From contig NC_090450.1 in assembly GCF_031143425.1 (NCBI RefSeq), positions 221,413,442 through 221,477,441 on the forward strand: DNA of 64,000 nucleotides, given 5' to 3'. Of this stretch, positions 10,440-21,595 are shown piece after piece. The translations under genes were made by a program, and so were the position numbers. The stretch's first letter is position 1. Each line of letters starts with the position of its first letter. The notes below the pieces were generated by a model. The model had not been told where the DNA came from. It worked only from the letters and a program-made list of their open reading frames with translations, and made no database searches. Source of the stretch: Pleurodeles waltl (taxonomy: Eukaryota; Chordata; Amphibia; Caudata; Salamandridae).

Positions 10440-11112
10440 GCACCGTCCGCTGGGACATGTGAGGAGATGGCGGCATCCTCCGGTGTACAGACCGCTGTGG
10501 ACCTGTCGACAATGGAGGAGAGACATCTCATCCTGACATACAGGCTTGACCGTGCCGCTATTCTGAAACTGTGTGCCCAGCTGGAGACAGACCTGATGTC
10601 ACCCATCCGCCATCCCACAGGAATTCCCCCTCAAGTGCAGGTGCTGTCAGTACTCCATTTCCTAGCAAGTGGGTAATTTCAAACAACAGTGGCCATAGCA
10701 TCAGGGATGTCCCAGCCTATGTTTTCCAACGTGTTGTCAAGAGTGTTGTCTGCCCTGCTGAAACTCATGCGGAGCTACATCGTTTTCCCAGAGGTGGAGG
10801 TTTTGGCTACAGTGAAAGGTGACTTCTATGCCCTTGGACATATCCCCAACATCATAGGTGCCATTGATGGGACCCATGTGGCTTTGGTCCCCCCCACAGG
10901 AGTGAACAGGTGTACAGAAACTGGAAGAATTATCATTCCATGAATGTCCAGATGGTATGTTTGGCAGACCAGTACATCTGCCATGTGAATGCCATGTTCC
11001 CTGGCTCAGTGCATGACGCCTACATCCTGCGGAATAGCAGCATCCCTTAAGTGATGGGTCAGCTCCAGAGGCACCGTGTGTGGCTAACTGGTGACTCTGG
11101 TTACCCCAACCT
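10440..11112 (+). pseudogene. Harbinger transposase, exon 2 (DDE nuclease), disabled and truncated
   Basis: After the acceptor at 10432-10439 the reading runs VYRPL, then RHLILTYRLDRAAILKLC, a helix-turn-helix-like block ending LSVLHFLASG, and the nuclease core. The first catalytic Asp is in IIGAIDGTHVAL (codon 10866-10868) and the second in FPGSVHDAYIL (codon 11015-11017), followed by GDSGYPNL. The expected third acidic residue, the Glu in an R-x-x-I-E block, is absent because homology stops near 11112. Lesions: a frameshift at about 10490-10511, stop TAA at 10674-10676, a frameshift near 10890-10903 and stop TAA at 11048-11050. Family assignment is firm; function is lost. Confidence 0.9.
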
Positions 11113-11604
11113 GTCATGCGTGGTATTTGTGTGGGTGATGGTAATATGTGCGTCTGGGTGCTCGATTCTTCTATATGGTCTCTCTCTCTGGCGTCGTCAC
11201 GATTTTTTTGTGGTGGGGGTTTGTGGGTGATGTGGGTGTGTGTTTTATATTGTATTGGGTGTGTGGGAGTGGTGTTTGTTTGTGTATCAGGTGTGTCTAT
11301 TTGGATTTGTCCAATGTGGCTGTGTTTTGAAGGAGTGTGTGTATTTTGAGCGCGGTTGAAAGACCGCCGCGTGGATTTGTGTGTCACGATAGTATGGGCG
11401 TATTTCTGTTGGGTGTGACGGTGTCGGTTTTGTTTTCGCCAGTTTATCGCTGGCCTTTGGTGTGGCGGACTTCTGTGGATGTCTGTATTTTGGCGGTTTC
11501 CGAGTTGTGGGTCATAATGACAGTGGCGGTTTACCGCGGCGGTGTGTTGGCAGTCTTCTGCACGGCGGTAAGCGGCTTTTACTGCCAATGTTGTAATGAC
11601 CCCC
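11113..11604. other. Harbinger 3' non-coding end
   Basis: GT-rich DNA (to about 11330) is followed by a subterminal region rich in GGCGGT/ACCGCC that ends in the inverted repeat. Reversed, it matches 29585-29880 of the derivative element. Confidence 0.75.
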
Positions 11605-11607
11605 TAT

Positions 11608-12560
11608 GTTTAGCCAGTGTTGTATGATGATCTTGGCAAGCAGGGCTATCTAGATGTTAAAAAGTGTCGGGCTGAGTGAAGGTCCTTGAGGCACACCGCA
11701 GCATGTGTCTTTGGGTTCTGACATGAACGGCGGTAGTCTGACACTCTGGGGGTTATTACAACTTTGGAGGAGGTGTTAATCCGTCCCAAATGTGACGGAT
11801 ATACCACCAGCCGTATTACGAGTTCCATAGGATATAATGGACTCGTAATACTGCTGGTGGTATATCCGTCACTTTACCGTCACTTTTGGGACGGATTAAC
11901 ACCTCCTCCAAAGTTGTAATAACCCCCTCTGTGTTCTTCTGGTGAGGAAGGACTTGATCCAATCCAGTGCCTTGGATGCCGGTGTCGTGTAGTCTGGCAC
12001 AGAGGGTGGAATGACAGACGGTGTCAAATGCAGCAGAGAGGTCAAGGAGGATGAGCGCGGCCATGCCTCCCTGGTCTAGTATGATGTGTATTCTTGAATG
12101 GCAGCTTTTTCAGCAGGTCTGATGTTCTGGTGGTGCGTGATGACTGCATTCTTGTAGGCTGTGCAATCTTCGGTTGATCTGCTGTTCCTCCATTTCCATT
12201 CCAGTCATCTACAGGAGCCTTTGGATTCTTAAAGGTCTGCCGTGAACCATTTAGGTATTTTGCTATGTTGGTTTCCTGCTGGTTTCCTTAGGGGGCCAGG
12301 TTGTTGGCGCATTCCGATAACCAGCAGCGTTAATTGCTTGCGCCTTCATTCGCGTCTGCTGCATCCGGTGGGAATGGTTGAGAGTGTTGGTGAGTTGTGC
12401 TTCTGTAACTCTGCTCAAGCATCTGCTGAGGGGGCATAGTGGTGTGTAGTGTTATTTGTCAAGATAAGGTGGATTGTCTTGTGATCTGTCCAGTGGTGTT
12501 GGGAGGTGTGAGAGATGGTGATGTTGTTTCCTGCTTTGAAGACAGGGTCGAGAATGAAAT
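11608..12560 (-). pseudogene. L2/CR1-like LINE, endonuclease-RT linker and RT N-terminal part
   Basis: On the minus strand, a stretch near 12560-12080 is frame-broken linker sequence (IPKWFTADL, LEWKWRNSRSTEDCTAYKNA). Then comes the RT motif A region ALILLDLSAAFDTVCHSTLC (about 12060-12000), and after the MITE the motif B region CCGVPQGPSLSPTLFNI (about 11700-11650). Motif A and the PQGS-like motif B are diagnostic of L2/CR1/Rex1-type RTs. The reading stops at 11608, where the Harbinger TSD begins, and resumes at 5897. Frameshifts and stops abound. It is the upstream part of the LINE at 5017-5897. Confidence 0.78.
11748..11927. mobile_element. 180-bp palindromic MITE
   Basis: The element is almost one long inverted repeat. 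It opens GGGGGTTATTACAACTTTGG and closes with the complement, and its centre is at the TCCATAGGATATAATGGA region near 11825-11850. TCT at 11745-11747 and 11928-11930 is a candidate 3-bp target duplication. It sits within the LINE coding region. The inner sequence is shared with the MITE at 17238-17408. Confidence 0.88.
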
Positions 12561-14140
12561 ACACTTTTTGAATTTTGAAGAGTGTATCATAAATTTATAG
12601 TATGTTTGTTGCACAATATACATGTCCTACGTTTTCTTAGCTTGGCTAGTGTATGGGCTGTTAGAGCTAAGCTAGACATATGGCTTGGCTTTGGCTCAGA
12701 TCACTCTATTATTTGCCTATGTGCCCTCCTCTATTTCTGACTTGGGCTTACTTCATGGGACCATCAATCACGTGATAAAATGATTTGTAAAAGATAAGGA
12801 GTAGAAACATGGAGCCGTGCCGAATTGCACTGATTTGATCAAGGCTTCTTGTAGCAGAGATGAAGAAGAATGTGTGTGTGTAGTAAATCTATACCAATGG
12901 AGTTACTCCTTGAGTAGGTTCAAGTTTGCAAATATTTGGAACTCACGAACATTGGTAGTATTAGGCTTGGAAAACTGCACCACTCACGTTTCCAGGCATA
13001 CCAGTCCTTATACACCCAAAATATGGTAAGATATATCCTTGCAAATAGTCCAACCATCTGCAATTGCTCAGTTTACTGTTCCATTCCGTCTTTTTTTGCC
13101 CACTTTGCCACTCTAGATAAAGGCACACCTAATGTAAATCATTTCTGAACCTGTTCCTTATGGACAAAAGTCCATCCTAAACCTTGGTCTCACCCCTCTA
13201 CCCTGTAGCCCTCTGTATTTTAGTCAGGAAACTTGAGATTCTCACCCCTCAAATCTCAGAGAGTAAGCTATGCCCCTGGGTAAAGGGTTACAAAATAGAA
13301 GTAATTGAGCCAAGAATAATTGTCCTCCTTTACTAGTGATATTTTATTTGGATGTCATTAGCTTGATGTCACTATTGCTGTGGAGTAGACTTGCAACCTC
13401 TTTTGATTTTTTTGTTTTGTTAATAGCTTGTTGGTAAATGGTTTAGGTAGTTTTACCCAATGCATGGGGTGTTAAATATAATCGATTGGGACTGCCAACC
13501 AGTTTACTTACCTAGGAGCAATGAAAGAGATATTTACTAAATGATGCTACTATTCCAGTAATAGTGCTATGCCACCCTCTGCCCATCTGACAGAATGTAT
13601 CCAAGCATTAACAGTTTTGCATCCTCTTCAGAGATGTGACTTCCTGTATTTCTGTCTGGTTTGCCTAGGCAAACTGGACAATAGCGTTGTTATTTTCAGT
13701 TGCTTTTTTTTGGTGTAGCCTAGAGACAACTTTCGCCAGTTCACCAGCATCATGAGAAATCTTTAAAACAATACATTCATATATATGCAACCTCATTCAT
13801 CTATTACTTTGTCCAAATATCATCCACATATTACTTCTGCCCATCACAGTATAAAGCACAAGGCAATGGGTCAGTCCACTTCAGCTACTGGATCTTTTGC
13901 ACTGGGAATTATCAAATGTCATCTAATCACATGTGCACATAGGTCTAAATAGAATTGCACTTCAGCACCAGCACTCGTAAGGCAATAATTCACCAACAGT
14001 TTTTAATTTCAATTTTCTATCCTTTTTATTTTAGTCATAGTAGTGTGTATAAACTATGGGGAAGATTAACCATTCTTTCATGATATGCAATGCAGTAGGC
14101 TGTGTTGTGTAAAAGAGAGAGCATGGAGATCCTCCATATT
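12561..14140. other. No recognised gene; one dispersed repeat at 13145-13320
   Basis: This is AT-rich DNA with no coding signal. A block at 13145-13320 (CTTGAGATTCTCACCCCTCA, TCTCAGAGAGTAAGCTATGC) resembles 37865-38060 (TTTGAGATTCATCCCCCACT, TCTCACTGGCTAAGCTAAAC) in the same orientation, so it is an old dispersed repeat of unknown class. Confidence 0.5.
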
Positions 14141-14149
14141 TCCAAAGAT

Positions 14150-14276
14150 ATATAGCATTTCTGCTCTCTTCTTGTGCTGGGGCAAAGCAGGCACTCTTGC
14201 ACCATAGTGCAAGGGTGCCTGCAGTCCAGCAGGATTGTTTTTATGCGGAGAGGGGTCACCTTCCTGCACACAATCA
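14150..14276. repeat. Fragment related to foldback element at 28695-29320
   Basis: The reverse strand reads GTGCAGGAAGGTGACCCCTC then GCAGGCACCCTTGCACTATG. It matches the order and spacing of 29064-29155 (GTGCAGGAAGGGACACCTTC then GCACTGGTGCAAGGGTGCCT). A short hairpin around GCACCCTTGCACTATGGTGC is kept. Confidence 0.5.
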
Positions 14277-14432
14277 GGCCCATATTTATACTTTTTTAGT
14301 GCTGCATTTGCGCCGCTTTTTGACGCAAAAACAGCGGAAACTTAGAAAATACCATTGTATTTTGCACGTTTGCGCAGCTTTTGCGTAAAAAAATGACGCA
14401 AATGCAGCACTAAAAAAGTATAAATATGGGCC
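14277..14432. mobile_element. 156-bp palindromic MITE
   Basis: The termini GGCCCATATTTATACTTTTT and its complement enclose an AT-rich foldback with TGACGCAAA blocks near the centre. TCA at 14274-14276 and 14433-14435 is a candidate 3-bp target duplication. No coding capacity. Confidence 0.85.
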
Positions 14433-14435
14433 TCA

Positions 14436-15079
14436 GTTCTTAGAGGCATATTCCTCTTTCTATCTGTGCTGCAAAAATTACAATTTTTTCACAAATCTAG
14501 TTTACAAGTACCCACCAGTGTAATGCCTACCCGATGCAAAGAAACGCCAGGCATCGCTATGGGCTATGTTGCATTACTTAGTACCTACTAAACCATGCAA
14601 AACAATGTATCATGGCTCTGCATGGCTCCTAAATCCCAGTTAAGGGCTTGCCTTGCAATGACTTGCGCCACACAAGGACAATGCAAGTACTTAGCAAATC
14701 TCCCCTATATCTTTAAGTTTCATCAATTAAAAGCAAATACTACTTTTTCTTTATGCTTACAAGAATCACATTTCTCTGCAATGTGCAATAAATCTAAAAT
14801 GGTTTTGAACACTGTTGTAAGTACACCTATTTGTTAAATAGCACTCAGAATCTTTTATTAAAAGTATATATGGTGTTTTTTTAAACTTTTGTTTATTACA
14901 ACCATGTGGCTGCCATGTTTAGGCACCAGCATGTTTTTTTTGTTTTTTTGTCGCATATGTTTGCAATGAAAACAAAAAACAATTTAACCATTGCACAATT
15001 TGCCAAACCTTTCTTTAATTGGGCTACTGTATGTAAACAAGACATTCAGAAACATATTAATCGATCATGGACAGTGTTA
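14436..15079. other. No recognised gene
   Basis: AT-rich DNA with short ORFs only. The last 100-200 bases may already belong to the repeat annotated from 15080; its left edge is not sharp. Confidence 0.45.
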
Positions 15080-17230
15080 GACGTGACAGCTTTAGGGTGG
15101 TCTTGCCCAACCTTTTGCCTTTCCCCCTCCATTTCTCTCATCTTGTTTTTGCTAGTTTTAGGAGTTTCGCACACTTTACTACTGCTGACTAGTGCTAAAG
15201 TGCTTGTGTTCTCTCCTCTAAACATGGTAACATTGGCTCATACCCAATTGGCAAATTATATTTACCTATAAATCCCTAGCAAAGTGCACTCTGTGTGCCC
15301 AGCCCCTATAAATTAAATGCTATTAGTGGGCCTGCAGCACTGATTGTGCCACCCACATAAGTAGCCCCTTAATCATGTCTCAGGCCTGCCATTGCAAGGC
15401 CTGTGTGTGCGGTATCATTGCCGCTTCGACTTGGCAATTAGAACTACTTGCCAAGTCGTAACTTCCTTTTTTCTTACATTTAAGTCATCCCTAAGGTAAG
15501 CCCTAAGTAGCCCATAGGGCAGGGTGCTATGTAAGTTAAAGGCAGGGTATGTACATGTAAGTTTTACATGTCCTGGTAGTGAAAAACTCCCAAAGTCATT
15601 ATTCACTATTGTGAAGCATGCTCCTCTCATAGGCCAGCTTTGGAAATTCCCCTATATACTTTTGAGTGGTAATTTCCAATCTGAAAGGAGTGGCAGTGTC
15701 ATGTATGGTATGATTGGAATGGTAGGGAGAAATCCTGCTTACCGGTGAAGTTGGATTTAACATTACTATTTTAGAAATGCCACTTTTAGAATGTAGGCAA
15801 TTCTCTGCACTTACTGCCATCTGTGCCTTACAGTCTGTCTCCAATCCACGTCTAGTCTGTGCTGGTTGACAGTCCACTTGTGCATTACATCTAGACAGCC
15901 ATAAACATAGGACACTCAGCTGCATCTGCACTCATCTGCATACTGATAGGTCTTCCTGGGAAGGAAGGGTGGAGGGGCTCTCACATCTCAAAGGGTAGTG
16001 GTTTGACCCCACACAAAAGACTGATAACCCCCACAGATTTCCTGGCAGACAGGACAGGGTTGAAAGGGGAACTAATGCACTTCAAAACCACTCTTTGAAG
16101 TCTCCTCCACTTGAAAGGCACATTTGGGTATTTATGCTGGGTGTTTGACCCCCTAAAATCAGATACTTCTTGACCTACAACTGGACTCTATCAGAAGGAC
16201 TGCAGTGCTGCCCAAAGTACTCAACTGGACAGGTTTTCTGGAAGGACTGCTCTGCTGCTTGTTGTCCTGCTGCTTCTGCGCTCTGACTCTGCTGGAAGGA
16301 CTTGTATTCCCACCAAAAGTAATCTCCAAGGGCTTGTCAGCTTGAGTCCTGTTACGAAGTCTCAGGGCCTTCAAAGACTTCACCTAAAAGAGAAAATCCA
16401 CGCCTCAATGCACAATGGTAGAAAAGTCGACACAGTACCTGTCTCACAGCTGAAAAATTGATGCAACACCTGCAGATTGATGCAGCACCTGTCTTGCGGC
16501 AGAAAAATTGATGCAGCAGCTGCAGAATCGACGCAATACCAGTTTCACCGTGGTTCCATCATTACAATGTGTCTGGATTTTCCATGCATCGTCCCTGGGC
16601 ATCAATTTGTCATCAACCCCGGACTTCAGTAAGGAACTGAGACCGCGTGTCTGGAAATCGATGCACCGCCTTTTCTGCAAGGAAAGAATAGATGCATCTC
16701 CTCACCTGCCAGTAAGGAACGGACGCATCGTGTCACCTGGGAGGAGAATATTGACACATCACCTCCACTGCACAGTAAGGAATTGATGCTTTGCTTTGCT
16801 TTTATTGTGCATCACCTCCCCTGTGGCTCACATCGTCTTAGTTTTTGACGCACCCCAGGTACTTACTGCTAAAGAGATAGATCCATTGATTCTTATGGAT
16901 TGAGACTTACTTAAACTCCTAAACGGTGATATCTTGACCGGTGTACATGGGACCTTTGTCATTTTGGTCTTTTTTATTCAGTTAAATATTATCTATTTTT
17001 CTAAAATGGTGTGAAGTACATTTTGTGGTGTTTTCACTGTGGGACTGTATGAGTTATTGCTCAAATACTTTTCACATTTCCTTCTAAGTTAAGCCGGGCT
17101 TCTCTGTGCCAAGCTACCGGACTGTGAGCACAGGATAATTTAGGTTGTATAATGACTAAACCTGACTAGGACTGTGGTCCCTACTTGGACAAGGTGCATA
17201 TCTCTGACAACTAGAGACCCAAATTCTAAC
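15080..17230 (+). mobile_element. Unclassified ~2.15-kb interspersed repeat, copy B
   Basis: Shared blocks with the minus-strand copy at 1127-3700 run in the same order: GGGCCTGCAGCACTGATTGTG (15,330), CATGTCTCAGGCCTGCCATTG (15,375), many GATGCA/GACGCA repeats (16,440-16,850), then GTGGTCCCTACTTGGACAAG...ACTAGAGACCCAAATTCTAAC at the end (17,172-17,229). It ends just before a palindromic MITE. No protein domain is visible. Conserved non-coding text over 2 kb suggests a non-autonomous retroelement or large LTR-like unit, but the class is open. Confidence 0.65.
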
Positions 17231-17237
17231 AGACAGA

Positions 17238-17408
17238 GGGCCTGATTCTAACTTTGGAGGACGGTATTAAACCGTCCCAAAAGTGGCGGATATACCACCT
17301 ACCGTATTACGAGTCCATTATATCCTATGGAACTCGTAATATGGTAGGTGGTATATCCGCCACTTTTGGGACGGTTTAACACCGTCCTCCAAAGTTTGAA
17401 TCAGGCCC
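17238..17408. mobile_element. 171-bp palindromic MITE
   Basis: The ends are GGGCCTGATTC...GAATCAGGCCC with AGA at 17235-17237 and 17409-17411 (a 5-bp CAGAG duplication is an alternative reading). The interior, CGGATATACCACC...GGTGGTATATCCG, is the same foldback core as at 11748-11927, with different terminal bases. Confidence 0.85.
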
Positions 17409-17411
17409 AGA

Positions 17412-19639
17412 GTAGTATAAATGGGAGGAGCAGTTTGATACCTGCCCAACTAGGTGATGGTTTTGGTGAAGGAAGAAGTAAAGATTTCTTGTCATCAGAT
17501 GGGGCTAAATCCATGATCATGGCCTTGGTCTTAGTCAAGTTGCCAATGAAGTATTTCTAATTACACTTATTGTGCAACATCACACACAGAAATTCCATAC
17601 AAAGATGACATTAAACAGGACATAGGGCTTTAGACCCTCCATTATAAGTTGGGTTATAACTTTGGGTGAAATAACCCAAGTCACCATTAAAAACATGCCT
17701 GCAACCAGAATTATTGGGTTTGTAACTTCGGACCTGGTAATGTGGGGTCTGGAGACACTGGACCTGTGTCAAATGCTGCAGGGTACAGGCTCCAGCCATC
17801 TGTTCAAAACAGACAGAAAATGTCAGTGTTTTCTTCATTGCAATGGTAAAAAACTGCCCAGTAACACGTCTCGTAATTGTGGGTTCGACCATCTATTCTC
17901 AATTTTGGGGAAAAGCTCATAGTGGTCAAGCTTTGGTGTGGAGATAATTCCCAATAATTATAATTCTGCATACTCCCCAATTCCCCAATACCTCCTCAAA
18001 AATGTCTGGTCAATTTCTCATGAGGGCCTTACTGGTGGTAGTCACAATGTTTTGGGAAGAAAGGGTACTGAGTGAGACATTTCAACATTATTACAGAAGA
18101 TACATTAGCTATCGTATATTAGAGTCTAGAGAATGTTCGTAATGTATTCTTCGCTAGAGTGGTATTACTGGACATAGGAGTCTATTTTAGTTGACTGTGG
18201 TGGCAGTGTGACTGCTCTTGTGAAATTGTCGGGCAGCTCTTAAACCGGGATATGGAGGATACTCCACAAAACAGGAAAGAAAGAACATTTGAATCCTGAG
18301 GAGGTTCAAAACAGATTAGAGGAGAGCAAGCATGTAACAACTGTGTTTGAAAAGGGCATGCAAGAGAAAAAAGATACACTGTCAATGTGAAATCTTAAGG
18401 GATGGACAAGATGGCCACGTGTGCCATATGGGAAAGACATGGGTGCATTTAAGGCTAGAAAAAGAACATTTTATAGAATCTAAGTTTCACTGTGAACTGG
18501 TACACTTAATGAGGGAAATGCAGAGTGAGGTCTGAAAATGATGAAAATGGAGTTTGTGCCAATACTGTAAGTTTTTTTAGAGTAGAGTTGCAATCTTAAT
18601 CCTGGGTATGAGGCAATGGGAGCAGTCCTGGTGAGTAGAATATTTCTCAGTTTCTTCTAGAAGGATGGTGAGGATGGGTGGATTTTGTAAAAGTAGCAGC
18701 TGTCAGATATTATGGTTGAGGTGATGACAGTGGGGAACCTTACTCGTTGTTATACTAACTTCACAGTTTCCAGGCAAATAGGAAGGAAGAGTGGAATTTT
18801 GGCAAAAAGGAGATGAGAAATGGAATAGCAGGAAAATGTTGACTTCAGAACAAAATAAACTGGCATATATTTTACTTAAGTTTTTACAGCAGAGCCACCA
18901 CATTATGAATATGACCAAAATTGGCACATAAATCTTCATTTGCAACTACTCTTGTTATAATGCCTTCTTCACACTGGCTCTGTAACTGAAGGTACTACAC
19001 TCCTTTGTGCTTGCTCAGACTTTCATTTGAGTTCTTGTGTTTGTTTCCAGTACTTCACCATGAGGTTGTTTCATTCATTTATTATATCAATGTGTCATAG
19101 ATGGTGCTCCACACAGCATCCATCATATGGATGCAAATAATACAGAAAACATTAACCTAACTTGGAAACTGACAGACAGTGTGCTAGGGGTTGTCCAACC
19201 CACTCCAAGGTTTGTATTACCTGATCCTCAGATACTATGTAAAACTAACACCTCAAACAATGAGCCAATCAACATAGGCTATCAGGTAACTCAGTGTATT
19301 TGAGAGACAGTTTTTCCAATCCTGGATTTTCCATTTAAAAAGCATTATTTGTAGGTGAACGGTTCAAATGTGTTAAATTGAATGGAGACAATAATACAAG
19401 TCCCAGAATGCAAAGATTAGTTTAATGAAAACCCAGTACTCAAAACAAGGCAGCCTGGTGACACAGAGAGCTCTGGTGTGACTCTGTAACTGTTACAACC
19501 CATTTCAGATAGATTTAGAGGTGGGATTACTGCAGAGCCCCTGGAGAGTAAAAATACAAGTATTAAAATTAATAACAGGTATTCAGTTGACAAATTAAAG
19601 GACACTAATAAGAATTTAAAAGAAAAACTGAAAAGAACA
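17412..19639. other. No recognised feature
   Basis: AT-rich sequence. ORFs are short and lack recognisable domains. No repeat ends or RNA genes seen. Confidence 0.5.
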
Positions 19640-20680
19640 TGAATTATTCACTTAAGGTTTTATTTTCCATTAAAGATTAAAGAAATACAGAAAGTCACTG
19701 AAAAAAGCAAAGGTTAAACTGACATTTTAATTAGGATTAGTAGTAACACCTTACATTGGGTTGAAAAAAACACTGATATTTACTAAAAAGAAAAGGTTAA
19801 ACTAATGTTGCAACTAGGTTTAAAAAGAAGAGCTTAGCTTATGTTTAAAAAAACGTAGACAGTCACTGAAGAAAAATAAAGGTAAACAGGATGTTATAGT
19901 TAGGTGGAAATGTCAGTCATGAGGAGTGCATGGTGGTGAGGTCAGTGATAGATAGCTCACTGAATTGTAACTTGTGATTTTTTTGTTTTGGTGGTTAAAA
20001 TGTCATTTTATGGACAGGATAGCTTTTGTGTAGGAAGGGGTACATTTCTTAAAGTAAATAGTGAAACAAAAAACGCTCACCCTAGAGAAACTCTGACCCA
20101 AATGTAACCACACAGTAGGCCACTCTCCTTCCACAAGTTGGCCAGACCCTGGTGGATGGAGTCCCAGGGGCCAAAATCAGCCCGGGGGGAGGGGGCATGC
20201 GACCCCACACTCATTTTAGTAATGGGCTGGGCCCTGGGGGGTTGGGATCCCTTGGGATGAATTCGGCCTGATGAGAGGGCCTACATGCCCCGCTCCTGGA
20301 TTGCCTAAATATAGGGGGCAGGCCACAGGGTCTGGCCACAGACCAGACCATGCGGCCAATCCATGCTGCACACAGCTGAGGGGTATGCACTGAGAATGTT
20401 GGATTAACATAAGGTAATTCTTTAATATCACTTAATGTTAAAAAACTCTAGAAATTCACTTAAAAACATAGGTTACTGGGATGTTATAGTTATGAAATAG
20501 AATTTAAAAAACCTTAGAAGTTCACTAAAAAACAAAGGTTACAGGGGCGTTATATTTAGATTCAGTTTTTACACGCACAAAACCATAGAAATTCAGCTGT
20601 TATAGTTATTTCATATAACTATATCTCATGCCCTAATGTAACTATAACTCATGCCCCCACAATGCACTGCTAATTACCCA
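19640..20680. repeat. Degenerate repeated ~55-bp motifs around a GC-rich block
   Basis: Variants of AAAAACATAGGTTACTGGGATGTTATAGTTA recur in short, diverged form, for example near 19660, 19790, 19870, 20460, 20520 and 20580. Between them is a GC-rich block (20100-20420). Parts recur elsewhere: 20440-20680 with 58020-58260 (AACTCATGCCC, CATAGAAATTCAGC), and 20155-20235 with 61390-61470 (CCAAAATCAGCC...CGACCCCACAC). The class is unknown. Confidence 0.55.
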
Positions 20681-20854
20681 AGTTATTACATCACCCATGA
20701 CATCTTCTTTGACATCATTGATCATATCACTGTAACCTTTACAGTAAAATTATTGATGAGAAAACTGTGCATGTGTGCATAAAGCGATTCTCCAATGCTG
20801 TGAGCATGAAAAAAGTGTGGCAAACGTGAATCCATCTTGATTGAATCAAACTGG

Positions 20855-21019
20855 TAAAACTAAACGCATCCTTTCATCCCTGTTATGTGTTATATGAAAA
20901 TGTCTAGCCACGGGGTAATTATGATCACAATTGTGAATAGCTCTTAAATGTTCCCGAACTCTCTTGTGGCCTTATGTATTGTGTTCCCCACATACAATTC
21001 GTTGCAAGGGCACTTTAAG
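20855..21019 (-). pseudogene. Inverted fragment of Penelope-like element, endonuclease region
   Basis: The reverse strand (LKCPCNELYVGNTIHKAT, then frame-broken) closely matches the GIY-YIG region of the PLE at 25078-25235. The fragment lies upstream of the PLE in opposite orientation. Rearranged or inverted partial copies at the 5' end are common for Penelope elements. It abuts the satellite array that starts near 21031. Confidence 0.85.
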
Positions 21020-21030
21020 CAGTAACAGAA

Positions 21031-21590
21031 AAGGATGATGGACGGAGTGCTGAACAATGCAAACACTCACCCCCAGTCACAGATCTGGGGTTAATTCATT
21101 GTTGTTTTGCTTACCATGCCACCCCAGTTTGGACCCATCCATATGCAAATCAGTCTTGACTCTGTTCCTCATGGGAACAGTCCAGTCGAACTGCCAAGCC
21201 AGGTCCTCCCTGGACCGAAAACAAGCATCCTTGGACCGGTTTCAGGATGTCAACCTTCATCAGCCAGCCTAGCTTGAATCCTCTGGAAGAGTGAGCAAGG
21301 GACCCATGTCTGGGCATTCACTTCCCACTTAGGGCAACTTTAGCAACACAAAAGGATGATGACGGAGTGCTGAACAATGCAAACACTCACCCCCAGCCAC
21401 AGATCTGGGTTTAATCCATCATTCTTTTGCTCACCATGCCACCCCAGCTTGGACCCAGCCATATGCAAATCAGTCTTGACCCTGTTCCTCATGGTAACGG
21501 CATGGGTAGCAAAAAAACGACGGATTTAGGCCCAGATCTCTGTACTGGGGTGAATGTTTGACATTGTGCAGCATTCTGTCCATCACATAC
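21031..21590 (-). repeat. Hammerhead satellite units, head-to-head array
   Basis: Two units, one partial, run on the minus strand (markers AAACACTCAC at 21061 and 21381, a 320-bp spacing). From about 21494 to 21583 the same sequence family continues in plus orientation (GGGGTGAATGTTTGACATTG at 21547), so the array has an inverted junction. The ATGCAAAT octamer is present in both minus units (21143-21150 and 21463-21470). It is flanked by Penelope sequence on both sides. It is the same family as 2160-2859. Confidence 0.85.
21223..21275 (-). ncRNA. Type I hammerhead ribozyme with consensus core
   Basis: On the minus strand the core is CTGATGA (21263-21257), stem II AGG...CCT, GAAA (21243-21240), a short stem III and cleavage triplet GTC (21236-21234). 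AAGCT/TGCTT forms part of the outer stem I; two positions of the inner stem I (GCTGG with CAAGG) are mismatched. The catalytic bases visible are all consensus, so this copy is the most likely of the three to retain activity, subject to stem I strength. Confidence 0.85.
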
Positions 21591-21595
21591 CTCAA

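Larger units (their letters stand above)
5901..11604 (+). mobile_element. PIF/Harbinger DNA transposon, full-length but decayed
   Basis: The ends are inverted repeats: GGTGGTCATTACAACCCTGG at 5901 and, reversed, GGGGGTCATTACAACATTGG at 11604. TAT at 5898-5900 and 11605-11607 is the 3-bp target duplication expected of Harbinger. Both subterminal regions are dense in GGCGGT / ACCGCC motifs. Inside lie the two genes of the superfamily: a transposase (exons at 6220-6302 and 10440-11112, plus strand) and a Myb/SANT-like protein (7969-10011, minus strand) nested in the transposase intron. A 30-bp minisatellite sits at 6975-7490. It inserted into an L2/CR1-like LINE, whose reading continues across the joined TSD. 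The transposase is disabled, so the copy is not autonomous. Confidence 0.92.
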
